DNA of 64,000 nt from Candidatus Kuenenia stuttgartensis. Its GTDB lineage: Bacteria; Planctomycetota; UBA11346. The stretch covers positions 33,383 through 97,382 of the forward strand of contig CAMCMZ010000005.1 in assembly GCA_945876185.1 (NCBI GenBank), given 5' to 3'. The position numbers and the translations under genes are program-made. How positions within the stretch are numbered: the first letter of the stretch is position 1; the number at the start of each line of letters is the position of its first letter. The notes below the pieces were generated by a model. It had not been told where the DNA came from and made no database searches. It worked only from the letters and a program-made list of their open reading frames with translations. This document shows positions 7,407 to 14,459 of this stretch, one piece after another.

Positions 7407-8009
7407 ATGAGCGAACTTCCTGCCCAACCATCCACCGTACCAACCAAGACGCAAAGGCCGCCACCTGTATCAGTGAAGCCGCCGGCCAATGCGGGAGAGC
7501 CGTTCTCCATCGATTGGCAGGCCACCACCCCCGACCAATGCCAGGCAACTGCCGGAACGCCGAACCCGGAGATAGCTGCCTACAACCTCGCTGGCGTTGC
7601 CGAAATCATGCGTCTACCGGGCGATGACATGGAGGCCATGGGCCGGCGGGTCAACATGGCCGCCTCCCGTCTGCATGCCCTGGAAGCAGAAAACGCAATG
7701 GAGGGCATGGTAGGCACCCTGCTGGCAGGCGTGCAGGATGCCGTCCTGTTCGCGCTCAAGGACTGCAATCGGGCCGACCTGTACGATAGCCGGAGATCGT
7801 CTTCCGCCCGGGCTGAACGCCTGATTTCCTCATTCGTCCGACTGGCCGACCTGCGTGCCCGACTGCGTGGCGGTGGCACGACTCAGCGAATGACGGTTGA
7901 GCATGTCACCGTGACCGCTGGTGGCCAAGCCGTCATCGGCACCGTGACCGGGGGAGGGGCGGGGGGTGACAAAGGCCGAAACGGCGATCAACCCCATGCC
8001 CAAGCCTGA
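7407..8009 (+). CDS. element-borne hypothetical protein, Pro-rich N-terminus
   Basis: About 200 residues starting at an ATG with a GAAGGA Shine-Dalgarno. The same frame is open back to 7311, but that part is not convincing protein. Residues 1-55 are Pro/Thr-rich and probably disordered. The centre is helical (EAMGRRVNMAASRLHALEAENAMEGMV), and the C-terminal MTVEHVTVTAGGQAVIGTV resembles the tail of uncharacterised phage-island proteins that, from memory, are commonly encoded just upstream of HGGxSTG proteins. That same partner follows here with a 44-base overlap. Biochemical function unknown; conservation of the pair suggests the two act together. Confidence 0.75.
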   Translation: MSELPAQPSTVPTKTQRPPPVSVKPPANAGEPFSIDWQATTPDQCQATAGTPNPEIAAYNLAGVAEIMRLPGDDMEAMGRRVNMAASRLHALEAENAMEGMVGTLLAGVQDAVLFALKDCNRADLYDSRRSSSARAERLISSFVRLADLRARLRGGGTTQRMTVEHVTVTAGGQAVIGTVTGGGAGGDKGRNGDQPHAQA

Positions 8010-8388
8010 CCACCTTGGCCGGCATCCCGTCTGCGGTGCGCGAACGCGCCGGGGATTTGCCTGCCAACAACCCGCCATGGCCAACGGTCGGTGCCGACTG
8101 CATGGCGGGCGATCGACCGGCCCGCGCACGCGGGAAGGACTGGATCGTTCACGATTCGCACGGTGGAGGCACGGCCGACGTTCCGCATTGGCGAGGGAAG
8201 CGGCAAGAGCCTATCGGGCGTTTCTACGTTCGACGGTCTCCGTGGCTGCGGATCGGGCAAATGAGTGGGACGAGGATGGCAGCATTTCTGCGGCACATGA
8301 GGCGATGATGCGGTGGCGAATGCTGGATGAAAAGTTGAAAGTGACGGGAAGGCTGGCAGTGGAGAGGCGAACAAAGGGCGTTTTTTAA
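7966..8388 (+). CDS. HGGxSTG-domain protein
   Basis: A small basic protein with the signature CGARTRRGFACQQPAM followed by RCRLHGGRSTGPRT. The Cys residues and His probably bind a zinc ion, and GGRSTGPRT matches the family name motif. The family is widespread in prophages and integrative elements of several phyla but has no assigned function; nucleic-acid binding is likely from the Arg/Lys content. The start is either the GTG at 7966, behind a very strong G-rich ribosome site, or the ATG at 7996. It overlaps the preceding gene. The C-terminal half is helical and charged. Confidence 0.82.
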   Translation: MTKAETAINPMPKPDHLGRHPVCGARTRRGFACQQPAMANGRCRLHGGRSTGPRTREGLDRSRFARWRHGRRSALAREAARAYRAFLRSTVSVAADRANEWDEDGSISAAHEAMMRWRMLDEKLKVTGRLAVERRTKGVF

Positions 8389-8449
8389 TAAAATACACCT
8401 AGTTGCGATTCGGGGGAAAACCTGGACGTTAAAAAAGGAGAGACAGCCC

Positions 8450-8797
8450 ATGTCCGATATCCGCTGGATTCCCGCGATATTAGCAGCCATTTCCTGGGGA
8501 TTCGCTCTTAACTTGATCATGTTCAGTTCTGTGGCCATCAAGGAAGGATGGCGAGTTCCTAGCATTGCGCATATGAGTTCACCGAAAATATTGGGAAGAA
8601 TTGGCCTCGCGGTTGCCCTTGCTCTCTGCGCGTGGGCGGCTGGATGGTGGTCACTATTGATTGCCCCGGTGGTGGGGTTTTCCGTTGGGGCGTTTTCAAC
8701 GTCCATTTTGAAAGAATCTGCCTTTTTCCTAAGCTTTTTCCTTGGAGTTATTTTTGCGATTGCATCTGCTTGCGTGATCGCGTTTACCTCGTGGTAA
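8450..8797 (+). CDS. small multi-pass membrane protein of the element
   Basis: A 115-residue, very hydrophobic protein with three or four predicted membrane segments (about residues 6-27, 48-67, 69-84 and 90-112). It has a strong AAGGAG Shine-Dalgarno and lower GC than neighbouring genes. It is the last gene before the right arm sites and the attachment site, a location where satellites often carry cargo. Superinfection exclusion, immunity or toxin-type membrane activity are possibilities by analogy only; there is no recognisable motif. Confidence 0.7.
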   Translation: MSDIRWIPAILAAISWGFALNLIMFSSVAIKEGWRVPSIAHMSSPKILGRIGLAVALALCAWAAGWWSLLIAPVVGFSVGAFSTSILKESAFFLSFFLGVIFAIASACVIAFTSW

Positions 8798-8890
8798 ACT
8801 CGATTTGCTGAGGTCGGGCAACAGCCAACCGTGTCAGGGTGGGAGGATCACCATGGTGCCCAGGAGGCCCACAAGGGGCGACCTACCGCC

Positions 8891-8917
8891 GCCGGTAGGA
8901 TATGGGTAGGATGGCGA
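8891..8917. repeat. right-arm integrase binding repeat
   Basis: Bases 8892-8917 repeat exactly the 26-bp block at 2047-2072, including CCGGTAGGAT followed by GGGTAGGATGGC. An inverted CCTACCGCC lies just before it at 8882-8890. Its presence about 60 bp from the right attachment core mirrors the left arm. Confidence 0.6.
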
Positions 8918-8944
8918 AAACCGCGCAAAGGGTCCGCTGGGGAT

Positions 8945-8978
8945 AATTAAAAAACCCTAGCGTTTACACTAGGGTTTT
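8945..8978 (-). terminator. replacement tRNA-Arg terminator carried by the element
   Basis: A perfect 10-bp stem, AAAACCCTAG (8951-8960) and CTAGGGTTTT (8969-8978), has an 8-base loop and is followed on the minus strand by a U-run (TTTTTTAATT). It lies immediately downstream of tRNA-Arg. Its sequence differs from the original terminator at 1847-1874, so the element supplies its own terminator with the restored tRNA 3' end. Confidence 0.75.
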
Positions 8979-9027
8979 AGCGCGCTGGGCAGGACTTGAA
9001 CCTGCAACATCCAGATCCGAAGTCTGG
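8976..9027. repeat. right attachment site (attR) within tRNA-Arg
   Basis: This 52-bp copy is identical to 1872-1923. It spans from 5 bp beyond the discriminator through the T arm and variable loop to the 5' strand of the anticodon stem, so the crossover must lie within that range. Integration replaced the 3' half of the tRNA with an identical one from the element, leaving the gene functional. Confidence 0.9.
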
Positions 9028-9054
9028 CGCTCTATCCAGTTGAGCTACCAGCGC
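8981..9054 (-). tRNA. tRNA-Arg (anticodon UCG)
   Basis: The minus strand folds into a full cloverleaf: acceptor GCGCUGG pairs with CCAGCGC, the D stem is GCUC/GAGC, the anticodon stem CCAGA/UCUGG holds loop CUUCGGA with anticodon UCG, and the T stem is GCAGG/CCUGC with loop UUCAAGU. The discriminator is G and CCA is not encoded. It is the integration target of the element to its left. Confidence 0.95.
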
Positions 9055-9204
9055 ACGTGAGCGGTCGACTGCGGGATCGTGGCGACGACTGGGCCGTGCG
9101 CCAGCGATGGGCGCTTCCGCCGGCTGGCAGGGGCACCTTGGCACTTAGGCCGACGAAGCGTCTTGTCATGCGCGGGGGATCCGGCAGCATTCGCCGTCCA
9201 CGCG

Positions 9205-10497
9205 ATGGATCCCATGCCGCAATCACTCACCGTCTCTCGTCTTGCCCAGCTCTGTGGCATCCCGGTCGCGACCCTGCGCATCTGGGAACAGCGTTACGGC
9301 TGGCCCAACCCGGAACGCATGGCCAACGGCTACCGCTGCTATTCCGAGGACGTCGTACGCGACCTGCAAGAGGCCGCACGCCGGGTCGCCAATGGTCAGC
9401 GTCCGCTCGACTTCATCGCCGACGGCCGGCCGATCTGGACCCTCAACCCGGTCGCGCCGCGCCGGATCCCGGTTTCGGAAGAGATCTTCCAGAGCGTGCC
9501 GCAGCCGACCTCGGCTGAGGCCCTGCGCCTGCGCGAACGGCTGGAAGAGGCACTGCGCCACGACGACGAAGGCACCCTTGCCGCGATCCAGGCCGAGGCC
9601 GACCGCCTGCGGCCGTCCGAACGCGGGCCGGCGGTGTACGACGTGCTGCGCGCGATAGGTCGCCCGGTCCCTGATCCGAGCGCGCGCAAGGCGGTGCCGG
9701 TGTTTGCCGCTATCGAGGCCCGCATCGCCGATCCTGAGGAACAGGCTGATCTGAGCGGCTGGGATGAACCCGCGCCGATCGATCCAGCCACCGACTCAGT
9801 GTCCGACCCGTCCGCCGATCCCGCGACCGACCTGTCCGTCGCCGAAGGAACCGCAATGTCCTCAGATGCCGACCCGATCCCCGAACCGGATGCATCGGCA
9901 GCGGATCCCGGATCAGCCGTCGCGAGCGAGCCGGCTGCGGCGGTGGTGACCGACCAGGACGGCGCGCAGGTGGTGCCACCGACCCACGACCCCGTCGCCG
10001 CTCAGTCAGAGCCGCAAGCGGAAACCCCGGTCAGTTCCGACCAGGCCATCAGCCCGGCCATCAGCCCGTCTGAGCTGCCCGCGGCCCTGCGCGCCGCGAT
10101 CGCTGCGCGCCGCTTGGATCTCGCCACGGCGGCGGGGCAGATCGGCGTGCCGCTGCCCAGCCTGCGCCGCACCATCGACGGGTTGAGCCGGCCCAACGCC
10201 CGCACCATTCCGGCCTACACCGCCTGGCTGGGTGGGGCCGCCATCTCAACTGACCGCTCCACCCCGACTGCAACCGCCGGAAACCCCATGCCCGCCACGA
10301 CCAAACGCCAGGTGTCCGCCTCAGGCCTCGGTACCCGGGAGGCGCTGGACCTCATCAGCCAGGCGCTGGACCAGCAGGCCGACAGCGATCCCGCGCTTGA
10401 GGCCCTCGCCGCCGACGAGATCGCCGGCCGCCTCCATCTCGCCCCGCCCGAGGTGCGCAAGGTGGTCGAGGCCGTGCTCGACGCGATGGACGCCTGA
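9205..10497 (+). CDS. MerR-type regulator with long disordered middle
   Basis: Residues 5-70 form a MerR-like winged helix: LTVSRLAQLCGIPVATLRIWEQRYGWPNPERMANGYRCYSEDVV contains the helix-turn-helix and the typical WEQRYGWP/YRCYS wing motifs (segment quoted is about residues 6-49, abbreviated by its key words here). The middle (about 180-290) is rich in Asp, Pro, Ser, Ala and Thr and certainly disordered. A second possible HTH, LDLATAAGQIGVPLPSLRRT, follows at about residue 310. The C-terminus (SGLGTREALDLISQALDQQA onward) is helical. The frame is open back to 9079, but the first part is poor protein; 9205 or 9214 is the likely start. It precedes the NifU-like gene on the same strand by 78 bases. 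No ligand-binding domain is evident, so the signal sensed is unknown. Confidence 0.75.
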   Translation: MDPMPQSLTVSRLAQLCGIPVATLRIWEQRYGWPNPERMANGYRCYSEDVVRDLQEAARRVANGQRPLDFIADGRPIWTLNPVAPRRIPVSEEIFQSVPQPTSAEALRLRERLEEALRHDDEGTLAAIQAEADRLRPSERGPAVYDVLRAIGRPVPDPSARKAVPVFAAIEARIADPEEQADLSGWDEPAPIDPATDSVSDPSADPATDLSVAEGTAMSSDADPIPEPDASAADPGSAVASEPAAAVVTDQDGAQVVPPTHDPVAAQSEPQAETPVSSDQAISPAISPSELPAALRAAIAARRLDLATAAGQIGVPLPSLRRTIDGLSRPNARTIPAYTAWLGGAAISTDRSTPTATAGNPMPATTKRQVSASGLGTREALDLISQALDQQADSDPALEALAADEIAGRLHLAPPEVRKVVEAVLDAMDA

Positions 10498-10575
10498 ACT
10501 CTCGCCTTAACCGGCCTGACTGAGGTATCCCGCGATGGTCTTGCCTCGCCCGCACCCGGACGAGGCTCAACCCGC

Positions 10576-11439
10576 ATGACCCCCGCTGAACGCCTCGACG
10601 ACCACAAGCGCAAGCCGCGCCACCTCGGCAAGCTGCTCAACGCCTCGGCGGTGGGCGATGTCGGTTCGATCGTGGTCGGTGATGCGCTGCGGTTCTACCT
10701 CAAGATCCAGCGCGACGACGCCGGCACCGAACGCGTGGAATCCGCGCGCTTCCAGGTCTTCAACGCCAACGACCACCTCGCCGCTGCCTCGGCCCTGTGC
10801 GAGCTGCTGCCGGGCAAGTCCCTCGCCGAAGCAAAAGCGCTCGGCATCGCCGACCTCTGCGCGTACCTCGACGATCTCGACCCGACCCTCTTGCCGGCGC
10901 AGCCGTGGGCGCTGACCGGTCTGGCCAGTGCCATCGCCGCCTGGGAACGAAGCGAATTGCCGTCGGACCACGACCTCGATGCGCTGCTGTGTCGCTGCCA
11001 TGGCATCGCCGAATCGACCGTGCGCGAGTCGATCCGGGTCATGGACCTGCACGAGACCGACCAGGTGGTCGCCGCCACCGGCGCCGGCAGCGGTTGCGGC
11101 ACTTGCCGCGCCGACATCCCGCGCCTGATCGCCGCCGCGCACGAACGCGCCCCGGCAGCCGCCGCCGCCTCCACGACGGGGCCGGGCAAGGTGAACGGCC
11201 GCATCCCGCTCCTGCGCCGGATCACCGACGTCGTGAACACCCGCATCGCCAGCGAAGTTCAGCAGACCGGCGGCACGATCGAACTGTGGGACTTCGACGG
11301 CAAACTGGTTAGCGTGCGTCTGGGCGGCACCCTCAGCGCCGACGAATCCGCTCGCCGCGCCTGCCTCGCCAATCTGGAAGCCGTGCTCAAACAAGAAATC
11401 GATCCCGGGCTGGGCGTGGCTGAGGCTACGCCCGCCTGA
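10576..11439 (+). CDS. NifU-like protein retaining only the central [2Fe-2S] domain cysteines
   Basis: Three regions follow NifU order: an IscU-like N-terminal domain (DDHKRKPRHLGKLL, VGDALRFYLKIQ), a BFD-like [2Fe-2S] domain, and a C-terminal NifU-type domain (residues about 210-275). The central domain keeps its four ligands, C139 and C141 (LLCRCHG) and C174 and C177 (GCGTCRA). The scaffold cysteines are missing: the usual GNPVCGD position reads GSIVVGD, the second and third IscU cysteines are replaced (FQVFNANDHLAA, QPWALTGLAS), and the C-terminal CxxC reads GGTLSADES. The protein therefore probably cannot assemble clusters in the usual way; electron transfer or a structural role is more likely. 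The gene end overlaps the convergent pentein gene by 14 bases. Confidence 0.8.
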   Translation: MTPAERLDDHKRKPRHLGKLLNASAVGDVGSIVVGDALRFYLKIQRDDAGTERVESARFQVFNANDHLAAASALCELLPGKSLAEAKALGIADLCAYLDDLDPTLLPAQPWALTGLASAIAAWERSELPSDHDLDALLCRCHGIAESTVRESIRVMDLHETDQVVAATGAGSGCGTCRADIPRLIAAAHERAPAAAAASTTGPGKVNGRIPLLRRITDVVNTRIASEVQQTGGTIELWDFDGKLVSVRLGGTLSADESARRACLANLEAVLKQEIDPGLGVAEATPA

Positions 11440-12565
11440 GAACATTGACCAGGCAGCGCAGGCTGCCGCCATGATTGAAGGCGCCATCGCAATCGGCTTT
11501 GATCACCCGGAATCCTAGCTTTTCCCAGACCGCCATCGCGGCCATCTCAAGATCCTTGGGGGCATGCGGAAACGACGGCATGAAGAAGGTCGAGGTGCCG
11601 TCGCGCACGTCGATCATCCCGTTGACCCAGGCCAGGAAGGCCCGGCCATCGCGCCCGGGGACGAGGGGGATCCGGGTCACCGCATAGCCGGCGTTGGCGC
11701 ACGCGCGTGCCACCGCGTCGAAGCGGGCCTGGGTCGCAGCGGTGAAGTCATCGCCGCACGGGACGAGATCGGGAGCGTGGACGCGGTCGCCAAGGATCTT
11801 CACCGCCAGGGAAGGATCGCCGACCACCACCCGGCCCCGCCCTGCCACCATCATGACCATGCAGGCATGGTGATCGGGGCCGTCGGTCAGCCAGACCACC
11901 TGCCGCCGCAGAAGCGCACCCAGCCGGTCACCAACCTCCGCCGGGGTCGCTCCCATTTTCCCAAGGTTTCGTTTCAGCATGCGTTCGGTGACAAAGGCGG
12001 TGCGTTCGTCGGCGACCACATCGCCGCCATCGAATTGCCAGCCGCGTTTTCCGCCTGCGATGCCCGGGATGCGGCGGGCGAGCTCGATGCCTGCCAAACC
12101 ATCACCGGCCCGACCCGGCCAGGCCGCAGCGGCATCCTCCTGCTCGGGCAGGACCAGCGCGACCGCGCCAGCGGGATCGCTCAGGGCCAGCCAACGATCG
12201 CGCGACCAGCAGGTCAGGGGATGCCCGAGCGGGTGCGCCACCAGGGTCGGCGCGACCGGGCCCAGGTGTCGGCGCAATTCGTCGAAGGCAGCTACATCGG
12301 GACAGGCGACGTGGACGGTCACCGAGGCCGGCAGGGCGCGGAAGAGATCCCGCCAGGCGGGCACCGCCACCGAGATCGCCTCCGGCGTCCAATGCACGAC
12401 CAGTTCCTGCAGCGCGCCATCACGGTCGGAGAGCAGGCTTTCCCGACTCTCCCGCGACCCGGGCTGCGGTCGCCAGGTCGCAGCGAGCAGCAGAATCACT
12501 CCGAAGCCCAGGATCCATCCGGTTGTCCGCAGCAGCGGATGCTGGAGGCCACCTCCTCTTTTCAT
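11426..12565 (-). CDS. pentein-superfamily protein, agmatine/arginine deiminase-like, membrane-anchored
   Basis: After a hydrophobic anchor or signal at residues 14-30 the protein shows the guanidino-modifying enzyme pattern: CWSRDRWLAL, WQFDGGDVV, a DGPDHHACMVM segment at the general-base His position, and near the C-terminus FNHGGSLRCLVNVLRR, where Cys aligns with the nucleophile of agmatine deiminase (GGGNIHC-like). Members hydrolyse or transfer amidino groups of arginine derivatives. The anchor suggests action in the periplasm, unlike typical cytoplasmic agmatine deiminases. Its start overlaps the stop of the exported protein upstream (ATGA, 12562-12565), so the two form an operon. Substrate cannot be predicted. 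Confidence 0.65.
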   Translation of the reverse strand: MKRGGGLQHPLLRTTGWILGFGVILLLAATWRPQPGSRESRESLLSDRDGALQELVVHWTPEAISVAVPAWRDLFRALPASVTVHVACPDVAAFDELRRHLGPVAPTLVAHPLGHPLTCWSRDRWLALSDPAGAVALVLPEQEDAAAAWPGRAGDGLAGIELARRIPGIAGGKRGWQFDGGDVVADERTAFVTERMLKRNLGKMGATPAEVGDRLGALLRRQVVWLTDGPDHHACMVMMVAGRGRVVVGDPSLAVKILGDRVHAPDLVPCGDDFTAATQARFDAVARACANAGYAVTRIPLVPGRDGRAFLAWVNGMIDVRDGTSTFFMPSFPHAPKDLEMAAMAVWEKLGFRVIKADCDGAFNHGGSLRCLVNVLRRA

Positions 12566-13263
12566 TGCGGACCAACTGGGAGGGGAATACCCCAGGCTGG
12601 TTTCCAGGCCACCAGCAGCGAAGCCTCAGACGACGTTTGGGCCTGGGGCGGAATGGCCAGGGCATCCTGGAGACCAAGCCGGCCCGGGGTGCTGACCGTG
12701 GCTGCGAACGGTTCGTTCAGGGTGATGGTTTTCAGCAGTGTTCCGGATGGGACGATCAGTTCCGCCGCAGGTGCAGTCTGGCGCAGCCGAGCCGCCTGCT
12801 TGGCCTGCACCCGGATGGTTCCGGTCCGTGGGATATCCGCAGCCAAGGCGAGTGTCACCGTGCCGGATGAACGTGGGGCGATGACCAGATCGCCGCTCGC
12901 CACGGAACGGACGGTAGGGAGGCTCATGACCCGCGACATCGCACTGCGCGGTTCGCTGACGAAGATCGTCGCATCCAGCTTCAGGGTCTTCGTCAGGGCA
13001 TCGGGATTGGATCCCTCGACGATGATGAGCGCCGGGCTCAACAGATTGGCGGCCTGATAGCGGCAATGGAGCGTACAGCCCTCGACCTGCACCCCCGTAT
13101 CAGCGATCGCACTGGCGGTGACGGCACGGACGAGCGCCGCCTCCGGCGCCAGCAGGCAAGCAGGCGCGAGCATGCCGGCAGCGAGGGCTCCGGCGAGAAG
13201 GCTCCCGGCGAAGGCGCGCAAGCCGTGGGTGAGGGGAAGCCTAGTGTCGTTATGGGTGGGCAT
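12562..13263 (-). CDS. exported protein of unknown function, partner of the pentein
   Basis: A 233-residue protein with a basic N-terminus and hydrophobic segment (residues about 13-40) fitting a signal peptide. The mature part is beta-rich (LIIVEGSNPDAL, GTVTLALAADIPRTGTIRV, LLKTITLNEPFAATV), suggesting a beta-sandwich. Two close cysteines, EGCTLHCRY, may form a disulphide. Translationally coupled to the pentein gene downstream, so it probably works with it outside the cytoplasm. No family recognised. Confidence 0.65.
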   Translation of the reverse strand: MPTHNDTRLPLTHGLRAFAGSLLAGALAAGMLAPACLLAPEAALVRAVTASAIADTGVQVEGCTLHCRYQAANLLSPALIIVEGSNPDALTKTLKLDATIFVSEPRSAMSRVMSLPTVRSVASGDLVIAPRSSGTVTLALAADIPRTGTIRVQAKQAARLRQTAPAAELIVPSGTLLKTITLNEPFAATVSTPGRLGLQDALAIPPQAQTSSEASLLVAWKPAWGIPLPVGPQ

Positions 13264-13360
13264 GATGGACTCCTGGGCGGAATCTATCGCTCAACCAGCG
13301 CCAGTGTGTAACGCCTGGGTAACAAACAGCCCCACCTTGCGAGCAATCCGCATGTACGTG

Positions 13361-13390
13361 CAAGGACGTGCAAGGACGCGCAAGGACGCG
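13361..13390. repeat. 10-bp tandem repeat in a 240-bp gene-free gap
   Basis: CAAGGACGYG occurs three times in a row, with a partial copy before it and another CAAGGACAC at about 13455. The surrounding gap 13264-13502 also holds short palindromes (GGGGGC/GCCCCC, and GGGAC/GTCCC next to the pdxA stop) and no convincing gene. The last residues of PdxA (PATPCQG) appear to be encoded by this repeat-rich sequence. Confidence 0.5.
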
Positions 13391-13502
13391 CCGCCAGAAC
13401 CCAAGGGGGCGAGCGCAGCAAGCCCCCGCCCTCCGGGCAACCAGTCCGCACACGCAAGGACACGGTGAAAAGCCCTTCCGGGCAACGGCCGGGTCCAGGG
13501 CC

Positions 13503-14459
13503 TTAGCCCTGGCAGGGCGTGGCGGGACGGAGTCCCGCGGCTAAAAGCACCGCATGGATCAGGCTGCGGTGATCCGCCTTCCCCTTCCACGCGATATCGA
13601 AAGCGGTGCCGTGGTCGACCGAGGTGCGCACGATGGGCAGTCCGAGCGTCACGTTGACGCCCTCGTCGAAGGCCAGGGCCTTGAACGGGATCAGGGCCTG
13701 GTCGTGGTACATGCAGACGAAGCCGTCGAAGCGCTTGCGGTTGGCCGGGGTGAAGGCGGTGTCGGGCGGCAGGGGGCCTTCGGTGTCGATGCCGAGGTTG
13801 AGCAGTTCCGCGATCGCGGGGATGATGGCGCGTTCTTCATCGCCGAAGAGGCCGCTCTCGCCGGCGTGCGGGTTGAAGCCGAGCACGGCCAGACGCGGGG
13901 GCCGGCCGTGCAGGCGGCGCAGCGCGTCGGCGAACAGGCGCGTGCGCGCGACGATGCGCTCCGGCACCAGGTCGGCAGCGACCGAAGCGAGAGCCTGATG
14001 GCAGGTGACGAGCAGCACGGACAGCGCCGGGCTGTGCAGCATCATGACCTCGCCCGCGACGCCGCAGCGTGCGGCCAGCCATTCGGTGTGGCCCGGAAAA
14101 GGCACGCCGGCGGCGTGGATGGCGAGCTTGTTGATCGGCCCGGTCACCATCGCGGCGTAGCGGCCGGTGCGGCAGCCGGCGATGGCGTCTTCGATGCAGG
14201 CGGCGGCGGCCAGGCCGCAGGCGGCGGCGACCTTGCCGGGGATGACGGCAGCAGCATCGAAACCCGGCATCGCCGGTTCGATGAGGTCAGGTGGCACCGG
14301 CGCGCTGATACGTGCGCCGACGCGCTCCAGCAGCGCCCGGTTGCCGATCAGGCGTACCGGCAGGTGGGCGAGCGCCGGCCAGGCGCGCAGGGCGACCTCC
14401 GGCCCGATGCCGGCGGGGTCGCCCATGGTGACGACGATCGGCTGGACGGGATCAGTCAC
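13503..14459 (-). CDS. pdxA: 4-hydroxythreonine-4-phosphate dehydrogenase
   Basis: NAD-dependent enzyme of pyridoxal 5'-phosphate synthesis that oxidises 4-phosphohydroxy-L-threonine before PdxJ acts. The 318-residue length is normal. The N-terminal VVTMGDPAGIGPE, VTGPINKLAIHAAG, PFPGHTEW (metal His), CHQALASV (metal His), GFNPHAGESG, MYHDQALIPFK (third metal His) and DHGTAFDIAWKG are all family signatures. Its start overlaps the stop of the FHA-kinase gene by 8 bases, so it is the last gene of an operon with two signalling proteins, which is an unusual setting. The C-terminal seven residues come from repeat sequence. Confidence 0.95.
   Translation of the reverse strand: MTDPVQPIVVTMGDPAGIGPEVALRAWPALAHLPVRLIGNRALLERVGARISAPVPPDLIEPAMPGFDAAAVIPGKVAAACGLAAAACIEDAIAGCRTGRYAAMVTGPINKLAIHAAGVPFPGHTEWLAARCGVAGEVMMLHSPALSVLLVTCHQALASVAADLVPERIVARTRLFADALRRLHGRPPRLAVLGFNPHAGESGLFGDEERAIIPAIAELLNLGIDTEGPLPPDTAFTPANRKRFDGFVCMYHDQALIPFKALAFDEGVNVTLGLPIVRTSVDHGTAFDIAWKGKADHRSLIHAVLLAAGLRPATPCQG

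Larger units (their letters stand above)
1872..9027. mobile_element. integrative element in tRNA-Arg, P4-satellite-like
   Basis: Perfect 52-bp direct repeats at each end, an integrase, an AlpA-like small DNA-binding protein, a primase-helicase and phage-associated hypothetical genes, all on the plus strand, define a complete 7.15 kb element. Integrase arm-type repeats lie inside both ends. No capsid, terminase large subunit, conjugation or resistance gene is seen, so it looks like a satellite or minimal integrative plasmid rather than a full prophage. Several genes (3532-4263, 8450-8797) have clearly lower GC than the chromosome. The integrase sits at the end away from the intact tRNA. Confidence 0.88.

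Noticed and set aside
13361..13390. Possible CRISPR array
   Set aside because: Units are only 10 bp, contiguous, without spacers, and no cas genes are near.
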